64,000 bases of DNA, taken from positions 606,501-670,500 of the forward strand of contig NZ_CP045798.1 in assembly GCF_000746025.2 (NCBI RefSeq), given 5' to 3'. Of this stretch, positions 17,122 to 26,286 are shown in pieces; the first letter of the stretch is position 1; each line of letters begins with the position of its first letter. Both the position numbers and the translations under genes were made by a program. This stretch comes from Thermanaerosceptrum fracticalcis (GTDB lineage Bacteria; Bacillota; Peptococcia; DRI-13). Under the pieces are notes generated by a model. That model was not told the origin of the DNA, did not search any database, and saw only the letters and a program-made list of their open reading frames with translations.

Positions 17122-17895
17122 ATGGATTTTTATGAAAACGAAATTATAAAGCATTGCATAGAGGAAGCAGAAAAGTTGGAAAAAAAAGTTCTTAAAGCTC
17201 AGGCCAGGCTTGTGGAAGCATACAAAAGAACCTGGTCGGAAATAAACTATCTTGTTGAGCAAGGGGTTTTCCCCGGAATTGCCGTATCTTATCCCTACGA
17301 TGCCTTCGGATGTTGGCTTGAAGAACAGGAAATGTGCATAATACAAGTGGAGGGACTGCTGCCATTCATACCGAGCTACAGCGGGAAAGTCATAGAGGAT
17401 GGCTACAAGGACTACCTGGACTGCAAAGCCTTCTTTTCCGCCAGGATAAGGGATGTGGCCGAAAAGATGAAGCAACACTCATACAACGAACCGGTCGCCC
17501 TGTTTATAAAATACTATCTTTCCCCGTTTACAAAACAGTTCGACTTTGACAACAGATCAAAGTCTTTTTTAATAAACAGCATCAAGGGCTTTCTCATAAA
17601 GGACGATTCCTGGAACCATGTTGCACTGTGCCAGGAAGAAGCGAAAATTCAAAAAGATGCCGACCGCACCATGATTTACATTGTTCCGTACCGCAAAGCA
17701 TTATCAAGCAAAACTCTTGATACTATATACAGAATTAAGGACCTGACCGCCACTGAATTTCAAATAATCAGAAGCAGTATACCGGGCAAAACGATACGAA
17801 ACCTCTACTATAGTCCACCGGAGGAGGACACAAAAAGCCCAAAAAATACCCCTGAATTCAATACAAAAACTTCAAGTATTACCAATTTTATCTAA
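17122..17895 (+). CDS. plasmid protein with RusA-like motif
   Basis: 257 residues, not clearly recognised. The N-terminal third is helical (EEAEKLEKKVLKAQARLVEAYKR). Near residue 138 it has FDFDNRSKSFLINSIKGFLIKDDSW, which follows the RusA Holliday-junction nuclease pattern D-x-DN-xxK-x8-G-xxxDDS, with all three acidic positions. RusA-like resolvases process recombination and replication intermediates in phages and plasmids. The protein is longer than RusA (about 120), so it may be a fusion or a distinct family. ATG 17122 follows AAGGAGG. Confidence 0.45.
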   Translation: MDFYENEIIKHCIEEAEKLEKKVLKAQARLVEAYKRTWSEINYLVEQGVFPGIAVSYPYDAFGCWLEEQEMCIIQVEGLLPFIPSYSGKVIEDGYKDYLDCKAFFSARIRDVAEKMKQHSYNEPVALFIKYYLSPFTKQFDFDNRSKSFLINSIKGFLIKDDSWNHVALCQEEAKIQKDADRTMIYIVPYRKALSSKTLDTIYRIKDLTATEFQIIRSSIPGKTIRNLYYSPPEEDTKSPKNTPEFNTKTSSITNFI

Positions 17896-18250
17896 AAAAT
17901 GGCGTATAGAAACATATATGCAACTGATGCAATTTTGACATTGTAACATGCACTCACAATGGCATAAAAAAAAAATAAACGAAAAGTCGTTGCTATGTCA
18001 ATCGATACATGTTGCAACTATGTCTTTTCAAAACCAGCAAGCCCTTGAGCCACAAGGGTTTCGTGAATTGTCAGAAAAAAGCACTTCTTTTCGCTCTAAG
18101 AGCGAGAGGTAAGGAGGGGGTTTCGCTCATAGAGCGAAACGCCCTCCTTACAGCCGACATCGAAAACCGACAAGAAGGTAGACAGTCTTTTGTATTTTTA
18201 AATGTTTCTCGTACAAAGACACAGCTAAAAAAAGGGGGATGGAAATTTTA
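17896..18250 (+). other. intergenic region with a 20-bp inverted repeat at 18109-18151
   Basis: No convincing gene. The main feature is a 20-base arm, GTAAGGAGG(G)... at 18109-18128, repeated inverted at 18132-18151 with a 3-base spacer and one mismatch. It is preceded by a smaller palindrome CGCTCT/AGAGCG (18092-18105). TTGACA occurs at 17935 without a well-placed -10. The arms could form an operator, a single-strand initiation hairpin or a cruciform. Confidence 0.6.
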
Positions 18251-19402
18251 ATGATATACGGACTTGATGGAAACAAGATGAACCTGGTGGATAGAGATAT
18301 AAAAATACTGAGTGCCATATACCAGTTGCAGGCTGTCAGGGCTATAGACATAGCCGATGCGTATTACACGGGCAAGAACTACGGGATGGCGAGGATGCAG
18401 CGTTTAGTTGAGCGTGGCTATCTTGAGAGGAGCTACACTGTGACTCCGCAAGGAAGAAGGAACCATGCCGTTTTGCAAATAAGCGAAAAAGGGATCGACG
18501 CACTGGTAAGCATCGGTGTGATAAAGGAGCAGGAAAGACGGAGAGCCAGGGACTTGAAGCTGAGCGGTTGGGATATGGTGCAAAGAGTTGATGTAAGCCG
18601 CATTTGCATACACCTGGCGAAAGCTGGCTGGAGATTTATGAGTGCCCAGGAAGCCAAACAAAAACACAACATCAATCCATCATCCATTATGCACTGCTGC
18701 TTAATATCACCCGACAAAGAAATATATCAGACATACAGGATGGGCGTAACCATAAAGGAAAGCACACTAGCAAAACTTGTGAGCGAACTTGGTGAAAACA
18801 GGTACAGCAGCTTGATACTTTACGATGCCAAAGAACCGTTGGAAAAGACTGAGGCTTACCAGTCTTTATTAAGCGAACTGCAACGCCAGCAAGTATTCGT
18901 AAACGAGCTTTGCCTGATACCACTTGTTGATTATTTTGCAGGTTTGGGTTCATTCAGTTTAGGAGTAACCATGCTGAAAAACAGCACGAACATGCACATA
19001 TGGCACTACATACATCGCAATTTTGGTTTTGTTGGACATATGAGCAACCGTTACGGTTTTGGTTCCATGTATACAAAAATAGGGGAAGAAGATTATTTAA
19101 TTTGCAACTACCTGAGACGCAACCTGACCGCCTTGAAAATGCTGGCCAGGACACTCACAATCAGCGAACATCGGAACAGCGGTTACAACGCCTTTGTTTT
19201 AACCTGGCAGGGTTTCAAGGACGAGGTGCAGGAAGAAATAGACCGGGTGCAGCCGGGACGTGACTTTATACAAATACTTCCTGTGCTGAGCAAAGACCTG
19301 GCCTTGCCTGACGACAAGCCGGACCTAAAACTGATCAAGCCTGAAAAGCCCGAAGGAGAATGGGAAAAAGATGAAGAAGAAAGGGAAGAGGATGAAAAAT
19401 AA
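18251..19402 (+). CDS. replication-relaxation-like winged-helix protein
   Basis: About 383 residues. The N-terminal winged helix (RDIKILSAIYQLQAVRAIDIADAYY, then MQRLVERGYLERS and GIDAL) is the arrangement of the Replic_Relax family found near plasmid replication and transfer genes. The middle is a mixed domain with RYSSLILYDAKEPLEKTEAYQ. The C-terminus is highly acidic (EWEKDEEEREEDEK). ATG 18251 is preferred, as ATG 18239 is only one base from the AAAGGGGG ribosome site. It may regulate relaxation or initiation on this replicon. Confidence 0.6.
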   Translation: MIYGLDGNKMNLVDRDIKILSAIYQLQAVRAIDIADAYYTGKNYGMARMQRLVERGYLERSYTVTPQGRRNHAVLQISEKGIDALVSIGVIKEQERRRARDLKLSGWDMVQRVDVSRICIHLAKAGWRFMSAQEAKQKHNINPSSIMHCCLISPDKEIYQTYRMGVTIKESTLAKLVSELGENRYSSLILYDAKEPLEKTEAYQSLLSELQRQQVFVNELCLIPLVDYFAGLGSFSLGVTMLKNSTNMHIWHYIHRNFGFVGHMSNRYGFGSMYTKIGEEDYLICNYLRRNLTALKMLARTLTISEHRNSGYNAFVLTWQGFKDEVQEEIDRVQPGRDFIQILPVLSKDLALPDDKPDLKLIKPEKPEGEWEKDEEEREEDEK

Positions 19403-19456
19403 AAAAATCTAACGACCGTTCATTTTCAAGAATTCAAGAAAGGAGTATTTGTACTG

Positions 19457-19654
19457 ATGGTCCGTGGAAAAGCATACAGATGTTTAGATTGTGCAAATTT
19501 TTCCTTTAAAGAGAAGCGATGTCTGGAGAAAAAGGCGAACTATATTGGGTACTACATGCCCTCTGATGATTGCCAGTATTTTCTAAAATCAGAGACAATA
19601 AAAGTACTGGAAGCATACATCCAGGAACTGGAAGCAAAAGGGTTGTTAGTTTAA
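19457..19654 (+). CDS. small cysteine-rich protein (65 aa)
   Basis: Contains CLDCANF, RCLEKK and DDCQYF, the same spacing of Cys residues (CxxC-x8-C-x17-C) as the 57-residue protein at 24903. Four cysteines suggest a zinc or iron-sulfur site. The start ATG follows AAAGGAG. Function unknown; the paralogue lies just before the YhaM-like nuclease. Confidence 0.6.
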   Translation: MVRGKAYRCLDCANFSFKEKRCLEKKANYIGYYMPSDDCQYFLKSETIKVLEAYIQELEAKGLLV

Positions 19655-19689
19655 GTGGGTCCAAACAAACGCTCGTTTATAAACAACAA

Positions 19690-19738
19690 ACGGCCGTAGG
19701 GGTAAAATTTGCGGCAAGACCCCTCCAGCCGTATTAAA
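19690..19738 (+). terminator. hairpin before the secreted-protein gene
   Basis: ACGGC at 19690 pairs with GCCGT near 19731, and AGGGGT with ACCCCT inside it. The tail is A/T-rich (ATTAAAAAATAAAA) with few Ts, so it may be a weak terminator or part of a leader. Confidence 0.4.
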
Positions 19739-19791
19739 AAATAAAAACTTGCACTAGAAAAAACTCAAAAGAAAAGAAGGGAGAGTTTTTT

Positions 19792-22700
19792 ATGTTTGTC
19801 GTATTTAGAAGAATCTTAAGAAAATTAACATTGTTTACTGTAGTTGTTTATTTATTAACAATCAGTCCTAATATTAGCATTAACACCGTTCAGGCCAGTA
19901 CTTACGGAAATGGTTCAGCAGGGGACGTAACAATAACAAACACACGCAATATAAGTACTTTCAGTAACAAAAATTTTCGCAACTTGACGATAGACGGGGG
20001 AACGTTAGTAGTGGATCAGGTTGCAACGATTTATGTGCAACAAAACCTTGTAATCAAAAACGGAGGAAAAATAACAAGCAGCAACGGAGCTGATGGTTAT
20101 AATTATTATGACAACTATTACAAGATATTTAGAAGTATGTCTCCTACAAATGGCACGGATATTATTATCTATGCTCAAAATATCAACATAAATTCAAACG
20201 GACATATCACAACAGGTAAAGGGGGCAAAGGTCACCCTTACTATTCAGGTTCATATGGTCGTTGGTCAGGCGGTTCAGGGGCAAACAGTGGGAACTTAAC
20301 CCTTTTTTTTGATAGTTTGGATATAAATAATTCCCAAATCAATACAGGACCTGGCGGTGAACATGGTGACGGAGTTATGACTGACTGCAACTCGGGGAGT
20401 GGAGGTTCGTCAGGGCAAATAAATTTAAACGGGATAAATATTAGAGTTACGAACAATGGTTTGATTCAAACAGGCAATGGATTCAAAGGTAACGATGCTT
20501 ATGTTTATTATAATTCAGTTGCTGCTGGCAATGGCGGCAACTCTGGGACCGTAAATATTTCTAACAGCAACTACGTTTTGATTGATAGTACAAGCAGTAT
20601 AAAAACAGGTGTTCCCGGCAATCCTGGCAGAATAACGGCCCATAATTATTCCGGGAGTAACCGAGCCGGTACTGGCGGCAACGCAGGCATACCGGGAACT
20701 ATTAACTTTACTAATTGTGGCACAATTGATATACACGGATCAATCCAACCATATAACGGTGTTGATGCTACATACGACTCATATTATTACAATTATAGCT
20801 ATCCCGTTGGCAAAAAAGGTGGTACTGGAGGAAGTGTTAATATAACAGGTCCTAATACCATTTTGAATGTTTATGGTTCGGGACGAATATTGAGCGGTAA
20901 TGGAGGTAAAGGTGGATCTGTAAGAAGTCTATCATTAGGGGGAAGCGGTCCTTCATCCGGTTTAAGTGGCGGCGAAGGGGGCGACGGTGGAAATATAACA
21001 CTAAGTATCAAGGACCTAAATCTTTATTCAGGTGCGGTTATAAAAACAGGTGATGGCAATATTGGTGGCGATGGTGGAACTTCTGGTAACAGTTCAACTG
21101 TTTCTTATAGAGGTGGTGCAGGCGGAAAAGGCGGTACACTTACACTGTCAGTTAACAATTCATTATCAAAGCCTGCCAATGAGTATAACTTAGTAACCGG
21201 AAAAGGCGGCGATGGTGGAAAATATGCCCATGGCTCTTATTCCGGTGAGGATAATGTCTTTTACAATTATGGTGGAGGTCACGGCGGCAAAGGCGGTAAT
21301 TTTGTTTTAAATTTACCAAGTACTATAACTGTTTTAAGCATCAAGTTAGCCGAAATTGGTGCTGGAGGCAAAGGAGCTAATATTGATTACGACGGAGGAG
21401 CACCTTCTTCAACAGGCTACTACAGAAGAACGTACAGCCCCGGTACAGGGGGGAGCCCTGGCGATCTTATCATAAATGCGTCATCGGATCTGACTTTAAA
21501 TGGCAGCCAGATATATAGAATTAACAATTCAGGAATGGGCAACGTTTTTGATTTTAACAGCAAATACGGTACTAATATAAAATCCAAAAATGGAAGTTGT
21601 GGGAATGTCACATTGAATATTCAGGGTTCATTGGTTATAGCATCCAATGAAGCGATTTTTATGGGTGACATGATCCACAACGGCTATGCTGCTACAAACA
21701 ATTCAAAGCTGACGATAAATGCTTCGAATGTTAGATTTGACAGCAGCAGACCTATCAAGTGGTCCAACGCCGGTGGAGGTACTTTAGAACTAAATACGGT
21801 TTTAAACAATCTTATATACGGGCACAACCAGTTTAACACTTTCTTTAAGGATAGTGGCCAGTCAATAGGAAAGTACATCTATAAATTCACGCACAACTCT
21901 GTTCAAGGCATATTTAAAGACATACCTCAAGACCACTTCCAAGTATCTCAGGACGTTTCGTTTAACCTGGAAGAAACGCTTTACAACAAAATTCTATTTC
22001 TCTTTGCTAACGTAAAACGGTATAAATCAGAGGATAACGGGACCAACTGGCAGGAAATCATCACTGTCCCCATGACGAAAGACTGGACATGGAACGCACC
22101 AGCGACGGTTAAAGGTAATAGCAGGCTTAAAATAGGGATAATACCCTACGGATACAGTAGTCCGGAAATCCAAGAAATCTGGATCAACGGAAAGCAACTT
22201 AATACCTTCTGGACTCCGACCCAAACCAATCCGCCTGTAATAGTAAGTAACACATTTGCCATCCTGGATACCGACGTTGGTGCTCCCGTAGTGACCCTGG
22301 ATGTAAACAAAGGAGAAACCTTAACGACCAACAAAATACTCAATCTCAACATCTTTGCTGTAGATAACGTAACACCAGCCCATATATTAAAATATTCCGT
22401 CAGTCATAATGATGGTAAGGGAGTAGAAAACATCCCTTATAGCCAAATCAGCAACTACCAATATGACCTGGGTAAATATTACACGAACAACCAACCTCCT
22501 TCCGGCTTCTATAAGATCACGGTAAAGGTTATTGACGAAAACTTCAACACAGGCGTAGCTTCCAAAACCATATATTACCTAAGACCAGAGGATGTACCAG
22601 CCACTCCTCAACCTGCTAATACTGTATCGGGTAATAATCCCAATGGTTTTGCCTTGCGGGAGAAGAGTGGAGCCGAAATAGTGGGGCAGATCAAAGACAA

Positions 22701-23202
22701 CAAACTTATCTATAACGCCAATAAAAACACATTAGAACTGGACCTGACAGCCAACACCAACCCTTACTATCAAGTAAGAATAGGAGAAAGTGATTTTGGG
22801 CGAATCTACAATAAAACGGACGTTAGAAAACTCAACTTACCGCCAGGCGAAGGCTATCACTTGGTAGGAATCAGGAGTCTAACGGCAGATAAAGCCCCGG
22901 GGGAAGAAACCGAATTTTATGTAATAGTGGACAACACCCCGCCAGTAGTAGATATATCTGTAAATAACAAAGCCTCTATAATTACCGGTGATAGCGTCCA
23001 ATTAACCATCAAAGCCAAAGACAATATATACAGCCAGGACGAACTGGTTTATAGCTATGACAAATCTACATGGCAACCCATACCAGCCAATGGCACAATA
23101 ACAAGGAGCCTGGCGGCCACAGGGTTAGTCACTATTACCGTATACGTCAAAGACCCATCTGGCAATATAGGCGAAGCGATAATTAAAATCTGGAAAAAGT
23201 GA
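19792..23202 (+). CDS. large secreted glycine-rich repeat protein with C-terminal Ig-like domains
   Basis: 1136 residues. Signal peptide at about 10-36 (LTLFTVVVYLLTISPNISINTVQA). Residues 40-640 form many strands of GG-rich repeats (GKGGKG, GTGGNAG, GEGGDGG) alternating with N-I-x-N strands, suggesting a right-handed beta-helix adhesin. The C-terminal 350 residues hold Ig-like units (TPPVVDISVNNK, VTITVYVKDPSGNIG). The final residues KDPSGNIGEAIIKIWKK are shared with the next secreted protein. No LPXTG anchor is visible. Likely a cell-surface or biofilm protein. Confidence 0.7.
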   Translation: MFVVFRRILRKLTLFTVVVYLLTISPNISINTVQASTYGNGSAGDVTITNTRNISTFSNKNFRNLTIDGGTLVVDQVATIYVQQNLVIKNGGKITSSNGADGYNYYDNYYKIFRSMSPTNGTDIIIYAQNININSNGHITTGKGGKGHPYYSGSYGRWSGGSGANSGNLTLFFDSLDINNSQINTGPGGEHGDGVMTDCNSGSGGSSGQINLNGINIRVTNNGLIQTGNGFKGNDAYVYYNSVAAGNGGNSGTVNISNSNYVLIDSTSSIKTGVPGNPGRITAHNYSGSNRAGTGGNAGIPGTINFTNCGTIDIHGSIQPYNGVDATYDSYYYNYSYPVGKKGGTGGSVNITGPNTILNVYGSGRILSGNGGKGGSVRSLSLGGSGPSSGLSGGEGGDGGNITLSIKDLNLYSGAVIKTGDGNIGGDGGTSGNSSTVSYRGGAGGKGGTLTLSVNNSLSKPANEYNLVTGKGGDGGKYAHGSYSGEDNVFYNYGGGHGGKGGNFVLNLPSTITVLSIKLAEIGAGGKGANIDYDGGAPSSTGYYRRTYSPGTGGSPGDLIINASSDLTLNGSQIYRINNSGMGNVFDFNSKYGTNIKSKNGSCGNVTLNIQGSLVIASNEAIFMGDMIHNGYAATNNSKLTINASNVRFDSSRPIKWSNAGGGTLELNTVLNNLIYGHNQFNTFFKDSGQSIGKYIYKFTHNSVQGIFKDIPQDHFQVSQDVSFNLEETLYNKILFLFANVKRYKSEDNGTNWQEIITVPMTKDWTWNAPATVKGNSRLKIGIIPYGYSSPEIQEIWINGKQLNTFWTPTQTNPPVIVSNTFAILDTDVGAPVVTLDVNKGETLTTNKILNLNIFAVDNVTPAHILKYSVSHNDGKGVENIPYSQISNYQYDLGKYYTNNQPPSGFYKITVKVIDENFNTGVASKTIYYLRPEDVPATPQPANTVSGNNPNGFALREKSGAEIVGQIKDNKLIYNANKNTLELDLTANTNPYYQVRIGESDFGRIYNKTDVRKLNLPPGEGYHLVGIRSLTADKAPGEETEFYVIVDNTPPVVDISVNNKASIITGDSVQLTIKAKDNIYSQDELVYSYDKSTWQPIPANGTITRSLAATGLVTITVYVKDPSGNIGEAIIKIWKK

Positions 23203-23221
23203 GAAAGAGTGAGAGAGAGGC

Positions 23222-23419
23222 ATGCTTTATAAGATTACTGGCGAGATGTATGTTACTGCTTTGGTGTATTTCCGCAGAGAAATAAACGGCAAACTAATCG
23301 AATACCACAACGACGGCAACATTATAAGGTTTGTAATTTATGAAACCGAGGAACCCATTGATCCTGAAATACTAGAGAGATATGGGCTTAACGCCGAACT
23401 GATCACCAACTTAAAATGA
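23222..23419 (+). CDS. small hypothetical protein (65 aa)
   Basis: Begins MLYKITGEMYVTALVYFRRE and reads like a small alpha/beta domain. It starts 19 bases after the previous gene with GAGAGAGAGG as ribosome site. A terminator-like hairpin follows, so it ends this operon. No family recognised. Confidence 0.5.
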   Translation: MLYKITGEMYVTALVYFRREINGKLIEYHNDGNIIRFVIYETEEPIDPEILERYGLNAELITNLK

Positions 23420-23440
23420 GCGCTCGTTAAAAAAGAAAAA

Positions 23441-23486
23441 CGGCTGTAAGTAGGATATATTTACTCCTTTTCAGCCGTTTTTAAAA
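23441..23486 (+). terminator. intrinsic terminator
   Basis: AAAACGGCTG pairs with CAGCCGTTTT around a 20-base loop and ends in TTTTTAAAA. It separates the 65-residue gene from the next secreted protein. Confidence 0.75.
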
Positions 23487-23498
23487 TATCTGCATGAA

Positions 23499-23544
23499 GG
23501 GAGGAAAGAGACGCAGGATAATAAGCCTGCGTATCGCTATTATG
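23499..23544 (+). promoter_or_regulatory. ribosome site with hairpin before ATG (possible variant of the SD-hairpin module)
   Basis: GGGAGG (23499-23504) is followed by ACGCAGG/CCTGCGT (23511-23532) and then ATG 23542. Folding brings the ribosome site to about 15 bases from the start. It differs in sequence from the modules at 33-56 kb and could be coincidence. Confidence 0.4.
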
Positions 23545-24885
23545 TTGAAAAATAAACTTATCAAAGGTTTATTCATTCTTTTGTTTATGTTATCAAGTTT
23601 AATGTCGCCGCTTTTTACTTTGGAAGCGAAAGCAGCTACGGTTAATATCCCGGTTACTAGAGATAAATATGAGCATTATAGACTAAATGGAACCCATTTG
23701 GGCACTTATAACTCGAACTGGCAAATATCGGCCTATGCAGAATGGACAATGTATGGAGGTTATAATACATATAGTACAACTTATACTAGAAATTATGCTT
23801 CTTTTAATTTGTCGCTGCCGGATAATATAAAAATAACTAGTGCTTATCTTAAATTATATATGTATCGTGACGATGGTTATGAAAACGCATATAATGGTTC
23901 AGATTACAAAAAATGGTTATCTATTTACAATGATAATTTTTACGATCTACCTACATCGTATACGTGGTATTCTATAAATGTTCTTGATTGGTTCGGCGAT
24001 TATTTCGGAGGAAATCGTTCATATAGCAAATTTTTTGATGTTAGAGCTAACGTTTCGTCAAATAAATTTACTGCCCTTACTTTTGGATCTTATCTTTACA
24101 CAGCCAATCAATACCTTGAGATCACATATCAATATGTTCCTTCTACTCCTCAAATATCCTCTCCGGTAGCAGGTAGTAATAATAAAACCAATGTTACACT
24201 AACTGCAAATAGTTCTGTAACCGGCGGTGGCACTATTTCTTACCGTTGGCAGTACTCATTAGACGGTGCAACAAATTGGCAGGACATAGTGACTACTACA
24301 TCTACTAGTTATAATTGGAATATTCCGACATCCATACCTGATAATTCAAGTATTTATGTTCGGTGTATGGCTACGGCTAATGGTGTAAGCAGCAACTGGT
24401 CCAGCATAATCAGGTTCAACAAAGCGGACGACCCGGCCATAGCAGCAAAACTGGCTGCAGAAAATGCCGAACAGAAAGCGATAACTGCTTCAAAAGCTGT
24501 CGAAGCATCATCCAAAGCCACAGAAGCCCGCAATCTTGCCGAGCAAGCCGTCCAGCAAACAATATACAACGGCAAAACCGCAGCCCAGTGGGCGGCAGAA
24601 GCTAGTAACCAGCCGCCAACAGTAACGGCATGGTGGGGAAACAACAAAAGCATAACATCTTCCTCAGCCGAAACATTGTTTTTGGACATTGACGACGAAT
24701 TGTCCGTAGAGCAACTAGTTTATTCGGTAAGCAGGAATAGTTCCGTGATAATTTCCAACAAACCTGTGCCATTGAGCCAACAAGTTAATATATCTTTGGC
24801 TAACGGACTAAACAATGTGAAAATCACAGTAAAGGACCCGTTAGGCAAAATTGGAACAGCGGTGTTAAAAATATGGAAGAAATAA
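23542..24885 (+). CDS. secreted protein with shared C-terminal domain
   Basis: About 447 residues. Signal peptide LIKGLFILLFMLSSLMSPLF then EAKA. The first 170 residues are Tyr/Asn-rich and resemble a DNRLRE-type stalk domain (IPVTRDKYEHYRLNGT, ITSAYLKLYMYRDDG). A fibronectin/Ig-like domain and an alanine-rich coiled coil (KLAAENAEQKAITASKAVEAS) follow. The last 50 residues match the preceding giant protein (VKITVKDPLGKIGTAVLKIWKK in both forms). Start 23542 gives a clean signal peptide; ATG 23494 lacks a ribosome site. Confidence 0.65.
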   Translation: MLKNKLIKGLFILLFMLSSLMSPLFTLEAKAATVNIPVTRDKYEHYRLNGTHLGTYNSNWQISAYAEWTMYGGYNTYSTTYTRNYASFNLSLPDNIKITSAYLKLYMYRDDGYENAYNGSDYKKWLSIYNDNFYDLPTSYTWYSINVLDWFGDYFGGNRSYSKFFDVRANVSSNKFTALTFGSYLYTANQYLEITYQYVPSTPQISSPVAGSNNKTNVTLTANSSVTGGGTISYRWQYSLDGATNWQDIVTTTSTSYNWNIPTSIPDNSSIYVRCMATANGVSSNWSSIIRFNKADDPAIAAKLAAENAEQKAITASKAVEASSKATEARNLAEQAVQQTIYNGKTAAQWAAEASNQPPTVTAWWGNNKSITSSSAETLFLDIDDELSVEQLVYSVSRNSSVIISNKPVPLSQQVNISLANGLNNVKITVKDPLGKIGTAVLKIWKK

Positions 24886-24902
24886 ACAAGGAGGTTTTTT
24901 GT

Positions 24903-25073
24903 GTGGAAAAGGCCCTCGACAAGCGTTGTATTGACTGCAAACACTACGAATTTCCAAACTGCAATCTCAAAAAAGCAAAAGTACCATACAATACCTATGC
25001 CGAGGGGTGCTATTTTTTTGTTCTTAACGCAGGCGAGCAAAAACAGCAGAAAAAGAAGGGGGTGGATAGATGA
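24903..25073 (+). CDS. small cysteine-rich protein (57 aa), paralogue of 19457
   Basis: GTG 24903 follows AAGGAGG by 6 bases. Cysteines in RCIDCKHYEFPNC and EGCYFF match the pattern of the protein at 19457. Its end overlaps the start of the YhaM-like nuclease by 4 bases, so the two are translated together and may act together. Confidence 0.6.
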   Translation: MEKALDKRCIDCKHYEFPNCNLKKAKVPYNTYAEGCYFFVLNAGEQKQQKKKGVDR

Positions 25074-25993
25074 TTAAAGACCTGGAGAAAGGCCAGAGCA
25101 TCATCGGTTACTTTGCCGTAAAAGACATAGCTGAAAAAGAAACCAAGGAACAGAAAAAGTACCTGGACCTGACCCTGGTAGATTCAAGCGGCGAAATTAA
25201 CGCCAAAGTCTGGGACATATCCCAATCCTTGCTGGGCGAAATGCCACAAAAAAGCGAAATAGTCAAAACCGACGCAAATGTAGAAGAATACAAAGGCGTG
25301 CTCCAGTTAAAAATCAACAGAATCCGCAGGGCCAAAGCAGACGACGACTACGACCTGGACGCCATCATCCCGAAAGCTCCGGTGCCGGTAGAAAAGATGT
25401 ATGCGGTACTGTGCCGGTTCATCGAAGCCATTTCCAACGACAGTTTAAAACAAGCGGTGGCAAAAATCATCGAAGAACACAAAGAAAAAATCATGTACTA
25501 TCCAGCCGCCAAAACCAACCATCACTCATACATGGGGGGGTGGTTGCACCATACAACGACCATGCTGTTGGCGGCGGAGCGGTTATCCACGTTGTACCAG
25601 GTCAACACGGACCTTTTGTATGCGGGAATAATCCTGCATGATATTGGCAAACTATACGAATACCAAGCCGACAATACGGGGTTGGGAACCGAATACAGCC
25701 TTGAGGGGGAACTGTTGGGCCACATAGCCATAGGGATACGCATTATAGAAAGGGCTGAAGGGTTGGACGATGAGCAAAAACTTCTGTTGCAGCACATAAT
25801 CCTTTCGCATCATCAAAACCCGGAGTGGGGGAGTCCCAAGCGGCCCATGCTGAAAGAGGCGGAACTGCTGCATCACCTGGACATGATCGACTCCCGCATG
25901 AACGATTTTTTAAAAGCAGAAAACCAAACCCAGCAAGGCTGTTTGACGCCAAAAATATTTCAATTGGACCGAAAAATATACTGCACCGGTTAA
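25070..25993 (+). CDS. YhaM-like 3'-5' exonuclease (OB fold + HD domain)
   Basis: 307 residues. N-terminal OB-fold (IIGYFAVKDIAEK, YLDLTLVDSSGEINAKVWD, GVLQLKINRIRRA). The HD domain starts at HHSYMGGWLHHTTTML and has ILHDIGKLYEY (HD pair), HIILSHH and LHHLDMIDSRM. This order is that of YhaM/CBF1 nucleases, which degrade RNA and single-stranded DNA. The family is often chromosomal in Firmicutes; here it is in element context with a small Cys protein. Confidence 0.88.
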   Translation: MIKDLEKGQSIIGYFAVKDIAEKETKEQKKYLDLTLVDSSGEINAKVWDISQSLLGEMPQKSEIVKTDANVEEYKGVLQLKINRIRRAKADDDYDLDAIIPKAPVPVEKMYAVLCRFIEAISNDSLKQAVAKIIEEHKEKIMYYPAAKTNHHSYMGGWLHHTTTMLLAAERLSTLYQVNTDLLYAGIILHDIGKLYEYQADNTGLGTEYSLEGELLGHIAIGIRIIERAEGLDDEQKLLLQHIILSHHQNPEWGSPKRPMLKEAELLHHLDMIDSRMNDFLKAENQTQQGCLTPKIFQLDRKIYCTG

Positions 25994-26060
25994 ACTCATT
26001 TTAAACGAGCGTTCATTTGACAAAATCTACAAAAAAAAGCAAAAAAACACAAAAATAATC

Positions 26061-26250
26061 TTCACAACCATGCTAATGTTTGCTAAAATAAAATCAGCAG
26101 CGGCAGAGAGTTGCGGCTCACCTCCTTGCTCTTTGCCGAAGCCGCCGGACCTGGTCGGAGCGTATGGTGCCGGTGAAAAAATGCCGGGGCTCACCCCCTT
26201 TGGCATATATCTAAAAAGCCTCCCCAAAGGGGCTTATTTTTTTTATTCCC
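26061..26250 (+). promoter_or_regulatory. promoter and structured leader before the coupling-protein operon
   Basis: TTCACA (26061-26066) and TAAAAT (26084-26089) are 17 bases apart. The leader contains GC stems, for example ATGCCGGGG with CCCCC..GGCAT (26183-26212). It ends in the terminator-like AAGCCTCC cca AAGGGGCTTATTTTTTTT (26219-26243). The order promoter, structured leader, terminator, operon matches the leaders at 33.6, 45.4 and 49.6 kb, but the AYA/ARA stem motif is not visible. Confidence 0.6.
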
Positions 26251-26286
26251 AAATAGAGAAAGGGGTGATGAATCATAATCGACATA

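Noticed and set aside
18009-18251. 80-residue plus-strand ORF in the region before the replication-relaxation gene
   Set aside because: It runs through the 20-bp inverted repeat, has no ribosome site and a composition unlike its neighbours. Treated as non-coding.
26090-26215. Known riboswitch in the leader before the coupling-protein operon
   Set aside because: I compared it with c-di-GMP, c-di-AMP, cobalamin and SAM consensus blocks from memory and none fitted. Left as an unnamed leader.
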